Positions 17,374 to 26,435 of a stretch of 64,000 nucleotides of DNA are shown here, in pieces. Numbering within the stretch: the stretch's first letter is position 1; each line of letters begins with the position of its first letter. Position numbers and translations under genes: made by a program. The notes under the pieces were generated by a model, which was given only the letters and a program-made list of their open reading frames with translations, searched no databases and was not told the origin of the DNA. This DNA is from Desulfatiglans anilini DSM 4660 (lineage in GTDB: Bacteria > Desulfobacterota > DSM-4660 > Desulfatiglandales > Desulfatiglandaceae): positions 62,001 to 126,000 of the forward strand of contig NZ_AULM01000005.1 in NCBI RefSeq assembly GCF_000422285.1, given 5' to 3'.

Positions 17374-18453
17374 ATGCTGCTGCAGTTGATGTTTCTGACG
17401 ATGGGGTTCGGCTGCCTCGTTCTGGGCGCGGAGATTCTGGTGCGAGGATCCTCCAGGCTGGCTTCGGCCTGGGGTGTTTCGCCTTTGGTCATCGGCCTGA
17501 CGGTCGTCGCTTTCGGCACGAGTTCACCCGAGGCGGCGGTGAGCGTCTGGGCCTCCATCGGGGGCCAATCCGGGCTCGCCATGGGCAATGTCATCGGGAG
17601 CAATATCTTCAACATCCTGGTGGTGCTGGGGATGTCGGCCGTCGTATGCCCCCTGGTAGTCGCGCAACAGGTGGTGAGGCTCGATGTGCCGCTGATGATC
17701 GGGGCCTCGCTCCTCCTTTATGTCCTGCTCCTCGACGGGGCGCTTGGGAGGTGGGACGGCGCGCTGCTGTTTACGATTCTGGTCCTGTACACCGTTTGGG
17801 CGATCCGCAAAAGCCGCAGGGAAACGAAGGCGGTAGAGGCGGCTTACCGCGAAGCGTTCGAGCCGCCGCCGAGTGCAGTGGGGCCCAGCCGCCCGGTGTT
17901 CAACGGCCTCCTTGTGGCCGGCGGGCTCGGCCTACTCCTTGCGGGCTCGCATCTGCTTGTCCAGAGCGCTGTATTCATCGCCAGGGTCTGGGGGGTGAGC
18001 GAACTGGTGATCGGATTGACGATCGTCGCGGCGGGCACCTCCCTGCCTGAACTGGCCACTTCGGTGATCGCCGCATTCCGAAAAGAACGCGATATCGCGG
18101 TAGGTAACGTTGTCGGGAGTAATCTGTTCAATATCCTCGGCGTACTCGGGATGAGCGCACTTGCCGCTTCGACGCCTCTGAGCGTGGCCGAGGCCTCTCT
18201 GAAGCTCGATCTGCCGGTGATGGTCCTGGCGGCGCTGGCCTGTCTGCCCGTCTTTTTCACCGGTCATCGGATCAATCGCTGGGAGGGTTTCTTTTTTCTG
18301 ATCTATTACGGAGTGTACATCCTCTATCTCATCCTTCTCCTCAGGGACAGGGGCGGCCTCCTCACCCTGGAGTGGGTCGTGGCTGTTTTCGTCTTGCCGG
18401 TCACGGCGGTTACCCTGGCCGTCTCGGTTTACCGCCAGATGAGAGGGCGCTAA
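17374..18453 (+). CDS. Na+/Ca2+ exchanger-type antiporter (CaCA family, YrbG-like)
   Basis: A 359-residue inner-membrane cation antiporter made of two inverted repeats, each with the alpha motif: GTSSPEAAVSVWAS with GNVIGSNIFNILVV in the first half, and GTSLPELATSVIAA with GNVVGSNLFNILGVLG in the second. About ten membrane helices are visible. The acidic residues in the two motifs (SPE, LPE) form the ion site in the family. ATG 17374 is chosen because AGGG lies 8 bases upstream and the protein begins directly in the first helix; GTG 17326 would add 16 polar residues. It meets the minus-strand glycosyltransferase tail to tail. Confidence 0.92.
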   Translation: MLLQLMFLTMGFGCLVLGAEILVRGSSRLASAWGVSPLVIGLTVVAFGTSSPEAAVSVWASIGGQSGLAMGNVIGSNIFNILVVLGMSAVVCPLVVAQQVVRLDVPLMIGASLLLYVLLLDGALGRWDGALLFTILVLYTVWAIRKSRRETKAVEAAYREAFEPPPSAVGPSRPVFNGLLVAGGLGLLLAGSHLLVQSAVFIARVWGVSELVIGLTIVAAGTSLPELATSVIAAFRKERDIAVGNVVGSNLFNILGVLGMSALAASTPLSVAEASLKLDLPVMVLAALACLPVFFTGHRINRWEGFFFLIYYGVYILYLILLLRDRGGLLTLEWVVAVFVLPVTAVTLAVSVYRQMRGR

Positions 18454-18466
18454 CGCCGGGGAGTCT

Positions 18467-19681
18467 TCAGCGAGAGGGGGCTTCAGGCTGTTTGTATCGA
18501 GGCGCTCCAGCCAGTTTTTCGATCTCCTGCAGGATCGACGCGCCGGCGTCGGGCCGGGCGAAAGCCTCGATCCCGGTTGAAACCCCGTTTAGATCCTCGG
18601 GGCTTCCAATGGCAGCGAGAATGGTGTCGGTGAGGCTCGAAGCGGAGGCCTCCTCCCTGACGAGGATGCATGCACCGGCGGCGGCATATTTTCGGGCGTT
18701 GGCGATCTGATGCCCTTCGGTGGCCTTGGAGGAGGGAACGACGATAACCGGTTTTCTCCACAGGGCGAGTTCTGTCATGGTGATCGCGCCTGCGGCGCTC
18801 ACCACCAGATCGGCGGCGGCATAGGCCTGGGCGATGGAGGCAATGAAGGGGAATATTCTGCAGTGCTTGAGGAGGTTAGGAGGAATGCCCGCTTGAATAC
18901 GTTTAAAATGCTGGTCACCAGTCTGCCAGATCACTTGGAGGCCGCTCGCGATCAGGCGATGCACTTCGAGACTTAGCGCCTTGTTGAGGCTGTCAAGCCC
19001 CAGGCTGCCTCCCACGATCAGAACGGTTTTCAATCCCGGATTCAGATCGAAGCGGATACATGCCTCTTCACGGGTGATGCTCGAGGGGAGGGCGGCCTGG
19101 CGCACCGGCGTGCCGGTCAAAGCGATCTTGCGGCGCGGGAAGAATGCTGCTGTGTCCTTGAAAGCGATGCAGATCCGGTCCGCCGCTGCGGCGAGAAAGC
19201 GGTTGGCCAGGCCGGGATGAAGATTCGGCTCGACAAGAAGGGTGGGAATGTGTTTCAGTCGCGCCGCCAAAACGAGAGGGCCTGTGGGGTAACCCCCGAG
19301 GCCGACGACGACATGGGGGCGGCGCTGGGCCAGGATGCGCAGGGACTGGCGGAGACTGCGAATGAAATCCAATGGAAGCCGAAGGTTATTTCCAGGATTT
19401 CCCCTGTCGTAGGGTCCGATGTCAAGGAAGAGGATGTCGTATCCGCAATCGCGCATACGTTTGGATGGAAATCTGCCGGCCGCGCAGACAAGCACGATCT
19501 CGGCCGCAGGGAAGCAGACGTCAGCCTCCTCTGCGATGGCAACCCCCATGTGGATGTGACCGGCTGTGTCTCCAGCACCGATCATGATCCTGATCGGACG
19601 GTCGGCGGGGAGGGGTCGGCTCCGGGAGCTGCCTGCCAGGAGGGAAGGAGAAAGACAACCGGTTTTCATGAACTCGGCCAT
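18467..19681 (-). CDS. MurG/ALG13-14-family (GT28) N-acetylglucosaminyltransferase-like protein
   Basis: A 404-residue glycosyltransferase. The N-terminal acceptor domain shows the glycine-rich lipid-binding motif GAGDTAGHIHMGVAIAEE, then VVVGLGGYPTGPLVLAARL. The C-terminal UDP-sugar domain has VIVGGSLGLDSLNKA, a VSAAGAITMTELALWRKPVI loop, and a GHQIANARKYA segment. It is MurG-like, but the location beside an oligosaccharyltransferase and a polyprenyl-phosphate sugar transferase suggests it adds the second sugar to a lipid-linked oligosaccharide, as ALG13/14 do in eukaryotes. It begins inside the last 16 bases of the STT3 gene, so the two are coupled. It may still be a peptidoglycan MurG; the context argues against this. 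Confidence 0.82.
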   Translation of the reverse strand: MAEFMKTGCLSPSLLAGSSRSRPLPADRPIRIMIGAGDTAGHIHMGVAIAEEADVCFPAAEIVLVCAAGRFPSKRMRDCGYDILFLDIGPYDRGNPGNNLRLPLDFIRSLRQSLRILAQRRPHVVVGLGGYPTGPLVLAARLKHIPTLLVEPNLHPGLANRFLAAAADRICIAFKDTAAFFPRRKIALTGTPVRQAALPSSITREEACIRFDLNPGLKTVLIVGGSLGLDSLNKALSLEVHRLIASGLQVIWQTGDQHFKRIQAGIPPNLLKHCRIFPFIASIAQAYAAADLVVSAAGAITMTELALWRKPVIVVPSSKATEGHQIANARKYAAAGACILVREEASASSLTDTILAAIGSPEDLNGVSTGIEAFARPDAGASILQEIEKLAGAPRYKQPEAPSR

Positions 19682-21792
19682 GGGTTCAATCTGTAGATCC
19701 TTACGGAGGGAGAGCGGTCCAGAACCAGATCGAAATAAGGGGCAAAGCTTTCCGGCTTGCCGATCAGCATCTGGACCATCATCGAGTGGTAAATACCGTC
19801 ATCCATCAGCGCTATGGTTTGAGTGTTCAAGTCGCTGAGAACGTGCCAGCCGCCCCTGTTCCAGGGGTACTCGTAATGCCGGTTGTCTTCCTTCGAGAGC
19901 AGGTCGATCGTCCGGGTTTTAAAGCGCTTGCCGGATGCGTCGATGGTGCCCTCGGAGGTATGAAGGGCGATTCGTCCCGTAGGTACCATCAGGTTGGGGT
20001 TTTCTGTTTGGCCCGTAACGATATCCCATGTTCCGAACCTTCTGATCGCGAGGGAGATCCTGATGTTCTCCCAGGCAAGAACCAGGTATTGCTCCGGGAT
20101 GGAAGCCTTGTCCGGAAGGGCCAGGTCTTGGATGCCATCGAAAAAGGTCTTTGCTTTTCGAGGGGGCATCTTGTCCAGAATCTCGGCCGTGGGGTTCGGG
20201 TAGACGGGCCGATTGGCGCATGGATGGCCGGCATTCCCCATCAGCGTCTGTTCCTGAGCAATGAAGCGGATCAGCGCGCCGGCCTCCTTAGGGGAATGTG
20301 TGGCATGCACGCGGGCAAGCGGCAGGACGTACTCGCCGCTGTTGCGGGAGCCGTCTGCGAAGGTGCTTACGCGGCTGTAGAATTGGCAGGCGTATCCAAA
20401 GTCCCACCAGACCCAGAACTGGGCGTCGGACGACACTCGGGATCGCATTTCCACCAAGGCCTCGCCAAAGGCCTTCGAAATGAAGAAGAACGGCTTTTGA
20501 TCGTGGATCAAATGGGCGGGGTGCCACAGAGCCGCTGCGAGAAGCAGGAGTTGTAGAGGGAGATTGAGGCGCGTGGCCCAGCGCCTCGAGGAGGAGAGGA
20601 AGGTAAGGCCGAAACCCAGTCCGAGCCCGATGGCCACGCTGCCGTACATGGAAAACCTGGCCCCCAGTTTTGTGGCGGCCACAGCCAGGAAAAGCATCGG
20701 TGCAAAAACGAGCGCGGCGGGGCGTCGCACGCAGAGATAGGCATAGGCGATGATGCCGAGGAAGAAGAGCACGCTGTTTCCTGCCAGAGCGCGCTGCAAT
20801 GAGTGCCATTCGATGGTCCGGGCTTCTATGACGGTCGATAGGGTGGCCGGGTAGTTGATGGCAGCGCCTGTGGCCGATCTGTCGCCGTAGCGCACAAGAT
20901 GCCAGATGGTCGTGCCTATCCTTTCGCTTAAGCCGGAAAAGAGGATCAAAGCGATCAGAAGAATCAAGCAGGGCAAGATCGCGCGTTTGCCTTGCTGGTA
21001 AATGCCAGGTTGGAGGAAAGCCAGAAGGGTTGCCCCTCCTGCCAGAACAAACCCTGCCCAGCCGGCGTTTCCGGCAAGAAAGGCAATGAGAAGCCCTGTC
21101 AGAATCAAAACGCGCATGCCGGTCATACCGAATATGCATCCGACGAGAGCGGCGACTGCGAAAAGGGTTAAACTGATGGGTTCACCGCTGGGATACGTGA
21201 AAAGATAAAGTCTGCCCCAGATTCCGATCAGGAAGGCGAATCCGAAGAATCTCCGGGGCGAAGGTGCTGCATCGCTTTTGCGGGGCAGGCGGAGAACGGG
21301 CTCCAGCCAGCAAACGAGAGCGACCCCCAGGCCGACTGCGAAAAAGAGGGCCAAAGGGTCGGTGTCGTAAAATCCGAGCCGGCTTCGGATCAGATAGCCG
21401 CTGGAGACGGTGCAGAGGGTGCCCGCAAGGACCGTTCCCAGGGGGGCTCTCCACCAGAGGCCGAGAACGACGATTGGGAGCGCCGCCAGGGGAGCCATGA
21501 AAACGGGGAGCCAGAATGCAAGGTTGGCGACGCCCAATCCCGTGGCGGCGTGAAGGAATCGCAGCAGGAGGGCCATAGGGTGGCAGCTGTATTGGTTGAC
21601 CCTTTCGGCCCCCGCCAGCCACGCGTAGGCATCGTGCGTGGCCATGACCCTTTGTCCGTCTATGAAAAGGTCCGGCCTGTCCCAGTGGATGAGGTCGATG
21701 AGCCTGATGCCGGTGCACAGCAGAAAAACCAGGATAATCGGCAGGATCCAATCGCGGTGTCGACAAATGAAGTGGCTTGCTTCCGGCTTCAT
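19666..21792 (-). CDS. STT3/PglB/AglB-type oligosaccharyltransferase
   Basis: A 708-residue membrane enzyme that transfers a lipid-linked glycan to protein asparagines on the outer face of the inner membrane. About eleven to thirteen helices fill residues 12-425, followed by a periplasmic domain. Signature residues are present: the first catalytic Asp in ATHDAY (about 51-56), the second acidic motif FYDTD (141-145), the Glu of the external loop in STVIEARTIE (about 319-328), and the substrate-binding WWDFGY (462-467), equivalent to WWDYG of PglB. It lies between the WecA-like and MurG-like genes on the same strand, and a PglK-like flippase is encoded divergently nearby. The target proteins are unknown. 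Confidence 0.92.
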   Translation of the reverse strand: MKPEASHFICRHRDWILPIILVFLLCTGIRLIDLIHWDRPDLFIDGQRVMATHDAYAWLAGAERVNQYSCHPMALLLRFLHAATGLGVANLAFWLPVFMAPLAALPIVVLGLWWRAPLGTVLAGTLCTVSSGYLIRSRLGFYDTDPLALFFAVGLGVALVCWLEPVLRLPRKSDAAPSPRRFFGFAFLIGIWGRLYLFTYPSGEPISLTLFAVAALVGCIFGMTGMRVLILTGLLIAFLAGNAGWAGFVLAGGATLLAFLQPGIYQQGKRAILPCLILLIALILFSGLSERIGTTIWHLVRYGDRSATGAAINYPATLSTVIEARTIEWHSLQRALAGNSVLFFLGIIAYAYLCVRRPAALVFAPMLFLAVAATKLGARFSMYGSVAIGLGLGFGLTFLSSSRRWATRLNLPLQLLLLAAALWHPAHLIHDQKPFFFISKAFGEALVEMRSRVSSDAQFWVWWDFGYACQFYSRVSTFADGSRNSGEYVLPLARVHATHSPKEAGALIRFIAQEQTLMGNAGHPCANRPVYPNPTAEILDKMPPRKAKTFFDGIQDLALPDKASIPEQYLVLAWENIRISLAIRRFGTWDIVTGQTENPNLMVPTGRIALHTSEGTIDASGKRFKTRTIDLLSKEDNRHYEYPWNRGGWHVLSDLNTQTIALMDDGIYHSMMVQMLIGKPESFAPYFDLVLDRSPSVRIYRLNPWPSS

Positions 21793-21815
21793 GGTTTACC
21801 GAACCCTTTTTCGAT

Positions 21816-22742
21816 TTACTGGATCAAGAACGCAGCGAGGCCCATCAGGCCGGACAATAGGCAAAGGACGACGGTTGTGCCGCGGACGCCCAGACCGGAA
21901 TCGGAGAGGAGGTGGTGAAGATGATCGCGGCCGCCGATCCATGGTTTACGGCCTCTCATGAGGCGCAGAACGATCACCCGTCCCATGTCGAGCAGTGGAA
22001 TGGCCATGACCATCAATGTGACCACCCATTTTCCGGTTGAGAGGATGGCGGTCACCGCCAGGACGAATCCGACCAGCATAGCCCCGGCCTCTCCATAGTA
22101 GATCCGGGCCGGATGCCAGTTCCAGGGGAGGTAGCCGAGAAGCACCCCTCCGAGCAGAAAGGCAAGGGAAGCGGTCCGCTCGTCGCCGGGAACCAAGAGG
22201 GCGACGGCCCCGATGGTTGCGGATGCGATGGCCCCGATCCCAGCCGACAATCCATCGATGCCGTCCAGAATTTTAACGGATAGGACCATGGCCACGATCC
22301 AGCAGACAGTCAAGAGGTGCGCGAACCACAGGGCGGATTCCAGATTGAAATATCCGTTGAAAGGGTTCGTCACGGCACGGATGTGAGAACCTGTCAAAGA
22401 GACGACGAGCCCAGCGGTGAGCGGGGCCAAGAGCTGAAGGGCCGGGGACAGATCGAATCGATCGTCGAGGGTGCCCGAAATCGCCAGGATGCAGACACCG
22501 ATCAAGACCGCGCCGTAAGGTCCGTCCAAAGGAAAGAAGAGGCAAAGGGGCACGATGAAGCCGATGCTGACCACGAGCCCTCCGCCTCTTGCGACCGGGG
22601 CGCTGTGCATTCGCCGATGGGCGTCCCGCTCGGAAGGGTTGTCCGTGAAGCCGATGCTGGCTGCCAGGCGGATCATGACGGGCATCAGGACCAGGCTGAT
22701 GAGAAAAGCGATGAAACCCGGGAGAAAAAGCCGTAAATTCAT
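21816..22742 (-). CDS. Polyprenyl-phosphate HexNAc-1-phosphate transferase (WecA/MraY/ALG7 family)
   Basis: A 308-residue polytopic membrane enzyme of glycosyltransferase family 4, with about ten helices. Family motifs are the Mg-binding DDRFDLSP (about residue 88), ILDGIDGLSAGIGA (about 160), the APVARGGGLVVSIGFIVP region near the N-terminus, and the C-terminal IGGRDHLHHLLSDSGL. It would start lipid-linked glycan synthesis by moving a sugar-1-phosphate, usually GlcNAc, from UDP to undecaprenyl phosphate. It is the first gene of the minus-strand glycosylation arm; STT3 starts 23 bases after its end. Confidence 0.92.
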   Translation of the reverse strand: MNLRLFLPGFIAFLISLVLMPVMIRLAASIGFTDNPSERDAHRRMHSAPVARGGGLVVSIGFIVPLCLFFPLDGPYGAVLIGVCILAISGTLDDRFDLSPALQLLAPLTAGLVVSLTGSHIRAVTNPFNGYFNLESALWFAHLLTVCWIVAMVLSVKILDGIDGLSAGIGAIASATIGAVALLVPGDERTASLAFLLGGVLLGYLPWNWHPARIYYGEAGAMLVGFVLAVTAILSTGKWVVTLMVMAIPLLDMGRVIVLRLMRGRKPWIGGRDHLHHLLSDSGLGVRGTTVVLCLLSGLMGLAAFLIQ

Positions 22743-23189
22743 GGGAATCGATCCGGGTCGAAATGAGGTCTACTGGAAAAAGGTTTTCCTCGGACGGGTA
22801 CAGAACCGAACGGGATCTATGGGTCTTGGACGGACTGAAGACCGCCCCGATACGAATAGTCCATGGGGAAAACGCGCGCTTGAATCCTTCCTTCCCTGAA
22901 GGATGCGTTTCGAGGACGCGGGGGCTTCTTCAGGGTGGGTTCCGACGGCTGGAGCCCGCAAAAGCCGGCAAGCAAAATCTTCCATGCGTATGCCGATGTC
23001 GTTCGGGGCTTCGATTCTGTCCAGATAGGCCAGGCGGCATCCTTCGTAAAAGAGAACCGCAACGTTGAAGACACGGGCAAACTACTACAGCTGCGGCGGA
23101 ATGGCAATGATAGAGTTTAGGGCTTGCACCTGTCCAGGCAGACTGACCGACGCCCCTTCCGGGCGGATTTAAAGCATTGGGGGTGGTGT
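22743..23189. other. Divergent promoter region of the glycosylation locus
   Basis: These 447 bases separate the two arms. Several short frames exist on both strands, but none has a recognisable family or RBS. I cannot identify a definite promoter. Confidence 0.4.
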
Positions 23190-24479
23190 ATGGAGCGCAG
23201 CTCGCATGGCGTGGGGGCGGAGGGCACGGGCAAGGGTGGATCAGCCTCGAGAAGGCTCAAGATCGCTATCTTGCACCCGGAACTGGGCATCGGCGGCGCT
23301 GAGCGGCTGATGGTCGATGCGGCCGTGGAACTGAGCGCCCTGGGGCACGAGGTTCGCATTTTTACGGCTCGATACGATCCAGGTCGATCTTTTGCTGAGA
23401 CGTCTACGGGCGGTTTTTCTATCGCGGTCCGCGGCCGTCCAGTGCCCGGCGCCGTCCGCAATCGTTTCCGCGCCGTCTTTTCAATTGTCCGCATGCTGCT
23501 TTTGTCCTTTTCCACACGGGTGGGCGAGTTCAAACCGGATATCTTCCTTTGCGATCTCGTTCCCCACGTGCTACCGTTCCTTCAATGGATCACAGGCAAA
23601 CCGGTGGTGTTTTACTGCCACTACCCCGATCTTTTACTCACTCCTGTCAGGCAGGGCGCTTACACATGGTACCGGATATTCTTCGACCGGCTGGAGAAAC
23701 GGGCCATGAGGCTTCATGCGGATCAGATCCTCGTCAATAGCGAATTTACAGCGAAAGTCTTTCGTGATACCTTTCAAGGTTTGAAATACCCGGAGCCATC
23801 GGTGGTGTATCCCGGCGTCCCTGTCGAACGATTCGCATCCGGCAGCCCCCCCCGCCTGGAGGGTTTGATGCAACTCGAACCGGATGACCTGTTCATCTTG
23901 TCGCTCAATCGTTTCGACCCGCGGAAAAACCTAGGCCTCGCCATCGAAAGTCTCGACTGCCTGAGGCAGGAGATAGGCCCTGAAACCTTTTCCCATATGT
24001 GGCTCGTTATGGCAGGCGGCTATGACGAAAGCCTGCCCGAAAACCGCGACGTTCTGGAAGACCTTCGCGGACTCGCTCAAAGGCTCGGCCTGCTGGATCG
24101 CGTGGTCTTCTTGAAATCCGTGACCGATGAACAGCGTGCCGGTTTGCTCAAAGGATGCCACTGCCTCGTTTACACGAGTCAGGACGAACACTTCGGGATC
24201 GGCATCGTCGAGGGCATGGCCGCAAGCCGTCCGGTGGTGGCGGTGAACCGGGGCGGCCCTCTGGAAACGGTCATCGATGGAGTGACAGGCTTTCTGAGGG
24301 AAAACGAGCCCGAGGCCTTCGCTCGAGCTCTCGCCTTGCTCGTCGCTGAGCCAGGCTTGGCTGACAGGATGGGGGCCGCCGGCTGCGTGCGCGCCCAGCA
24401 ATTGTTTTCCCGGGAGGCCTTCGGCCGACGCCTCGATGTGAACCTCAGGTCCGTGCTGAACAGGTATGCCCGTGATTGA
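23190..24479 (+). CDS. ALG2-like glycosyltransferase (GT4 family)
   Basis: A 429-residue retaining glycosyltransferase. From memory it looks unusually close to eukaryotic ALG2 over its length: the N-terminal HPELGIGGAERLMVDAAVEL, the central VFYCHYPDLLLTP and QILVNSEFTAKVFRDTFQ, then SLNRFDPRKNLGLAIE, MAGGYDE, and the C-terminal DEHFGIGIVEGMAASRPVVA with NRGGPLETVIDGVTGF (the EX7E nucleotide-sugar site). ALG2 adds mannoses to the dolichol-linked oligosaccharide, so this enzyme probably extends the undecaprenyl-linked glycan. ATG 23190 is chosen (GGGGGTGG upstream); a TTG start at 23124 is possible. The next gene starts inside its last 14 bases. Confidence 0.9.
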   Translation: MERSSHGVGAEGTGKGGSASRRLKIAILHPELGIGGAERLMVDAAVELSALGHEVRIFTARYDPGRSFAETSTGGFSIAVRGRPVPGAVRNRFRAVFSIVRMLLLSFSTRVGEFKPDIFLCDLVPHVLPFLQWITGKPVVFYCHYPDLLLTPVRQGAYTWYRIFFDRLEKRAMRLHADQILVNSEFTAKVFRDTFQGLKYPEPSVVYPGVPVERFASGSPPRLEGLMQLEPDDLFILSLNRFDPRKNLGLAIESLDCLRQEIGPETFSHMWLVMAGGYDESLPENRDVLEDLRGLAQRLGLLDRVVFLKSVTDEQRAGLLKGCHCLVYTSQDEHFGIGIVEGMAASRPVVAVNRGGPLETVIDGVTGFLRENEPEAFARALALLVAEPGLADRMGAAGCVRAQQLFSREAFGRRLDVNLRSVLNRYARD

Positions 24480-26280
24480 CGGCATCAAAAAGGCCTATCA
24501 TCTGCTCGATCCGCGAAGCCGCCGACAATGGTTGTGGCTGGTGCCGCTCGCATTCCTGGAAGGCATCGTTGAAAGTGTCGGGGCTGCCGGCGTCTTCACG
24601 CTGATCCGGGTGATCGAACAGCCTTTCATGATTCTCGACCTCCCTGTCCTGGGGCCTGCGTATCGCTATCTGGGATGGGAAAGCGGCAAGATCATCATTC
24701 TTTCCTTCACTTTTTTGGTCGCCGCCTATTACATCGGGAAGAATTTCTTTTTGATTGCTTCCATTTATATTCGTTCGTCCATGACATCTTCTGCGGTTGA
24801 AAAAATAAGCGTCAGGCTGATGAAAAAGTATCTGTATGCACCTTATACGCTCTATCTCGAACGAAACCATGCCGAACTTGTCGATAGGATCTCTCAAAGC
24901 GTCGATCTCGCAGTGCGTATGACACTCGAGTCTGCTGTCGCATTGGTTTCAGAGATACTTATTCTGATTGGCATAGCCGTTGTTCTCATAATGGTTTCAC
25001 CTGTGATGACGTTGCTTTCGATAGGAATGCTTGCCGCTATTTTGGGCGTGATGCTCGCACTGACACATAAGATATTTTTTAAGATTGGTTCACGGCATCA
25101 AAAGCTTCGTCAGGAATCTCTTTCAATTATCGATCAGAGTCTTGGCGGTATCAAAGAAATCAAGGTAATGGGAAGAGAATTCTACTGGGAAGGACAATTT
25201 GCAGACAAACAGAGCAGAATAGCCCGAATCAGACGCTGGCACAGCACCCTCAACCACTTGCCGCGCGCCATCGTCGAGACCGTTTTTATCTGCATTCCGC
25301 TGGTGATGGTGCTGCTTTCCGCCGATCGGCTGGACCAGATCGGCGGTGGCATTCTGCCGCTTCTGGGGCTCTTTGCGTATGCCGGGTTCCGTGCGATTCC
25401 GTCCTTCAACCGTCTTTCCCTCAACATTACCAACATGCGGTATTCAGGAGCCGAAGTGGATCTCTTATATCGGGATCTCCGGATGCTCGACGAACCTCCG
25501 GTCTACCCCGAGAAAGGCGCGGCGAACGTCCCTGCCCTTCGGTTCGAGCGTGAACTCAGGCTCGAAGGCGTTTCATTCTTTTACAAGGGGCATGAGCAGC
25601 CGGTCCTCGAGGACATCGATTTGTCGGTGCAAAAGGGTGAGGCGATCGGGATCGCCGGTGTGACCGGCTCGGGGAAGAGCACGCTCCTCGACCTCATCCT
25701 CGGTCTGCTCGAGCCCTCCCGCGGGCGAATTACGATCGACGGCCGGGATGTCCGGGGCTGCCTCCCGGAATGGCATCGTCTGCTCGGCTATGTCCCGCAG
25801 CAGATTTACCTCATGGATGACACCCTGCGACGGAATATCGCCTTCGGCGTGCCCGACGATGCCATCGACGCGGGGCGTGTAGCGGACTGTCTTGCTGCTG
25901 CACAGCTCGACGGGTTTGTAAAAAGGCTGCCTCAGGGGCTTGACACGCGCCTGGGGGAACGGGGGGTCAAGATCTCCGGAGGTGAGAAGCAGAGGGTGGC
26001 CATCGCCCGTGCCCTCTATCGTGATCCGGAAGTGCTGGTCTTCGATGAGGCTACATCGGCGCTGGACGGGTTCACCGAAAAGGTTGTGACCGACGCGCTG
26101 CATGCGTTTCACGGGCGGATGACGATGCTTGTGGTCGCCCATCGCCTGAGTGCCCTGCAGCACTGCGACCGGGCCCTTTTCATCCAACGCGGAAGGATCG
26201 AAACGGTGGGCCCTGTTGAGGCGCTTCTGAAGGAAAACGCCGCGTTCCGGCGGATGGTTTCAACCGGGGAGGAGGTCTGA
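24466..26280 (+). CDS. ABC transporter, PglK/MsbA-like lipid-linked oligosaccharide flippase
   Basis: A 604-residue half-transporter with a membrane domain of about six helices (residues 15-320) and a nucleotide-binding domain. Motifs are Walker A GVTGSGKST (about 400), Q-loop VPQQIYLMD, signature ISGGEKQRVAIARAL (about 505), Walker B VLVFDEATSALD and the H-loop VVAHRL. The N-terminal LVPLAFLEGIVESVGAAGVF resembles PglK, which flips the undecaprenyl-diphosphate heptasaccharide for PglB. The gene starts within the end of the ALG2-like gene, so they are coupled. A role in moving the glycan outward for the STT3 enzyme is the simplest reading. Confidence 0.88.
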   Translation: MPVIDGIKKAYHLLDPRSRRQWLWLVPLAFLEGIVESVGAAGVFTLIRVIEQPFMILDLPVLGPAYRYLGWESGKIIILSFTFLVAAYYIGKNFFLIASIYIRSSMTSSAVEKISVRLMKKYLYAPYTLYLERNHAELVDRISQSVDLAVRMTLESAVALVSEILILIGIAVVLIMVSPVMTLLSIGMLAAILGVMLALTHKIFFKIGSRHQKLRQESLSIIDQSLGGIKEIKVMGREFYWEGQFADKQSRIARIRRWHSTLNHLPRAIVETVFICIPLVMVLLSADRLDQIGGGILPLLGLFAYAGFRAIPSFNRLSLNITNMRYSGAEVDLLYRDLRMLDEPPVYPEKGAANVPALRFERELRLEGVSFFYKGHEQPVLEDIDLSVQKGEAIGIAGVTGSGKSTLLDLILGLLEPSRGRITIDGRDVRGCLPEWHRLLGYVPQQIYLMDDTLRRNIAFGVPDDAIDAGRVADCLAAAQLDGFVKRLPQGLDTRLGERGVKISGGEKQRVAIARALYRDPEVLVFDEATSALDGFTEKVVTDALHAFHGRMTMLVVAHRLSALQHCDRALFIQRGRIETVGPVEALLKENAAFRRMVSTGEEV

Positions 26281-26435
26281 GTGGAACACCTTGTCCGCCC
26301 GCCCGATCGGGCTCGGATGTGGATTCGATGAGGGAGCGGTTTCGTTTTGGAAAGAGGTCCCCACGACGTATGCAGGACATTCTTGTTAACACGGCAGGCG
26401 TGACGGACACGAGCCGCGATTTCCGGGGAGAAGGG

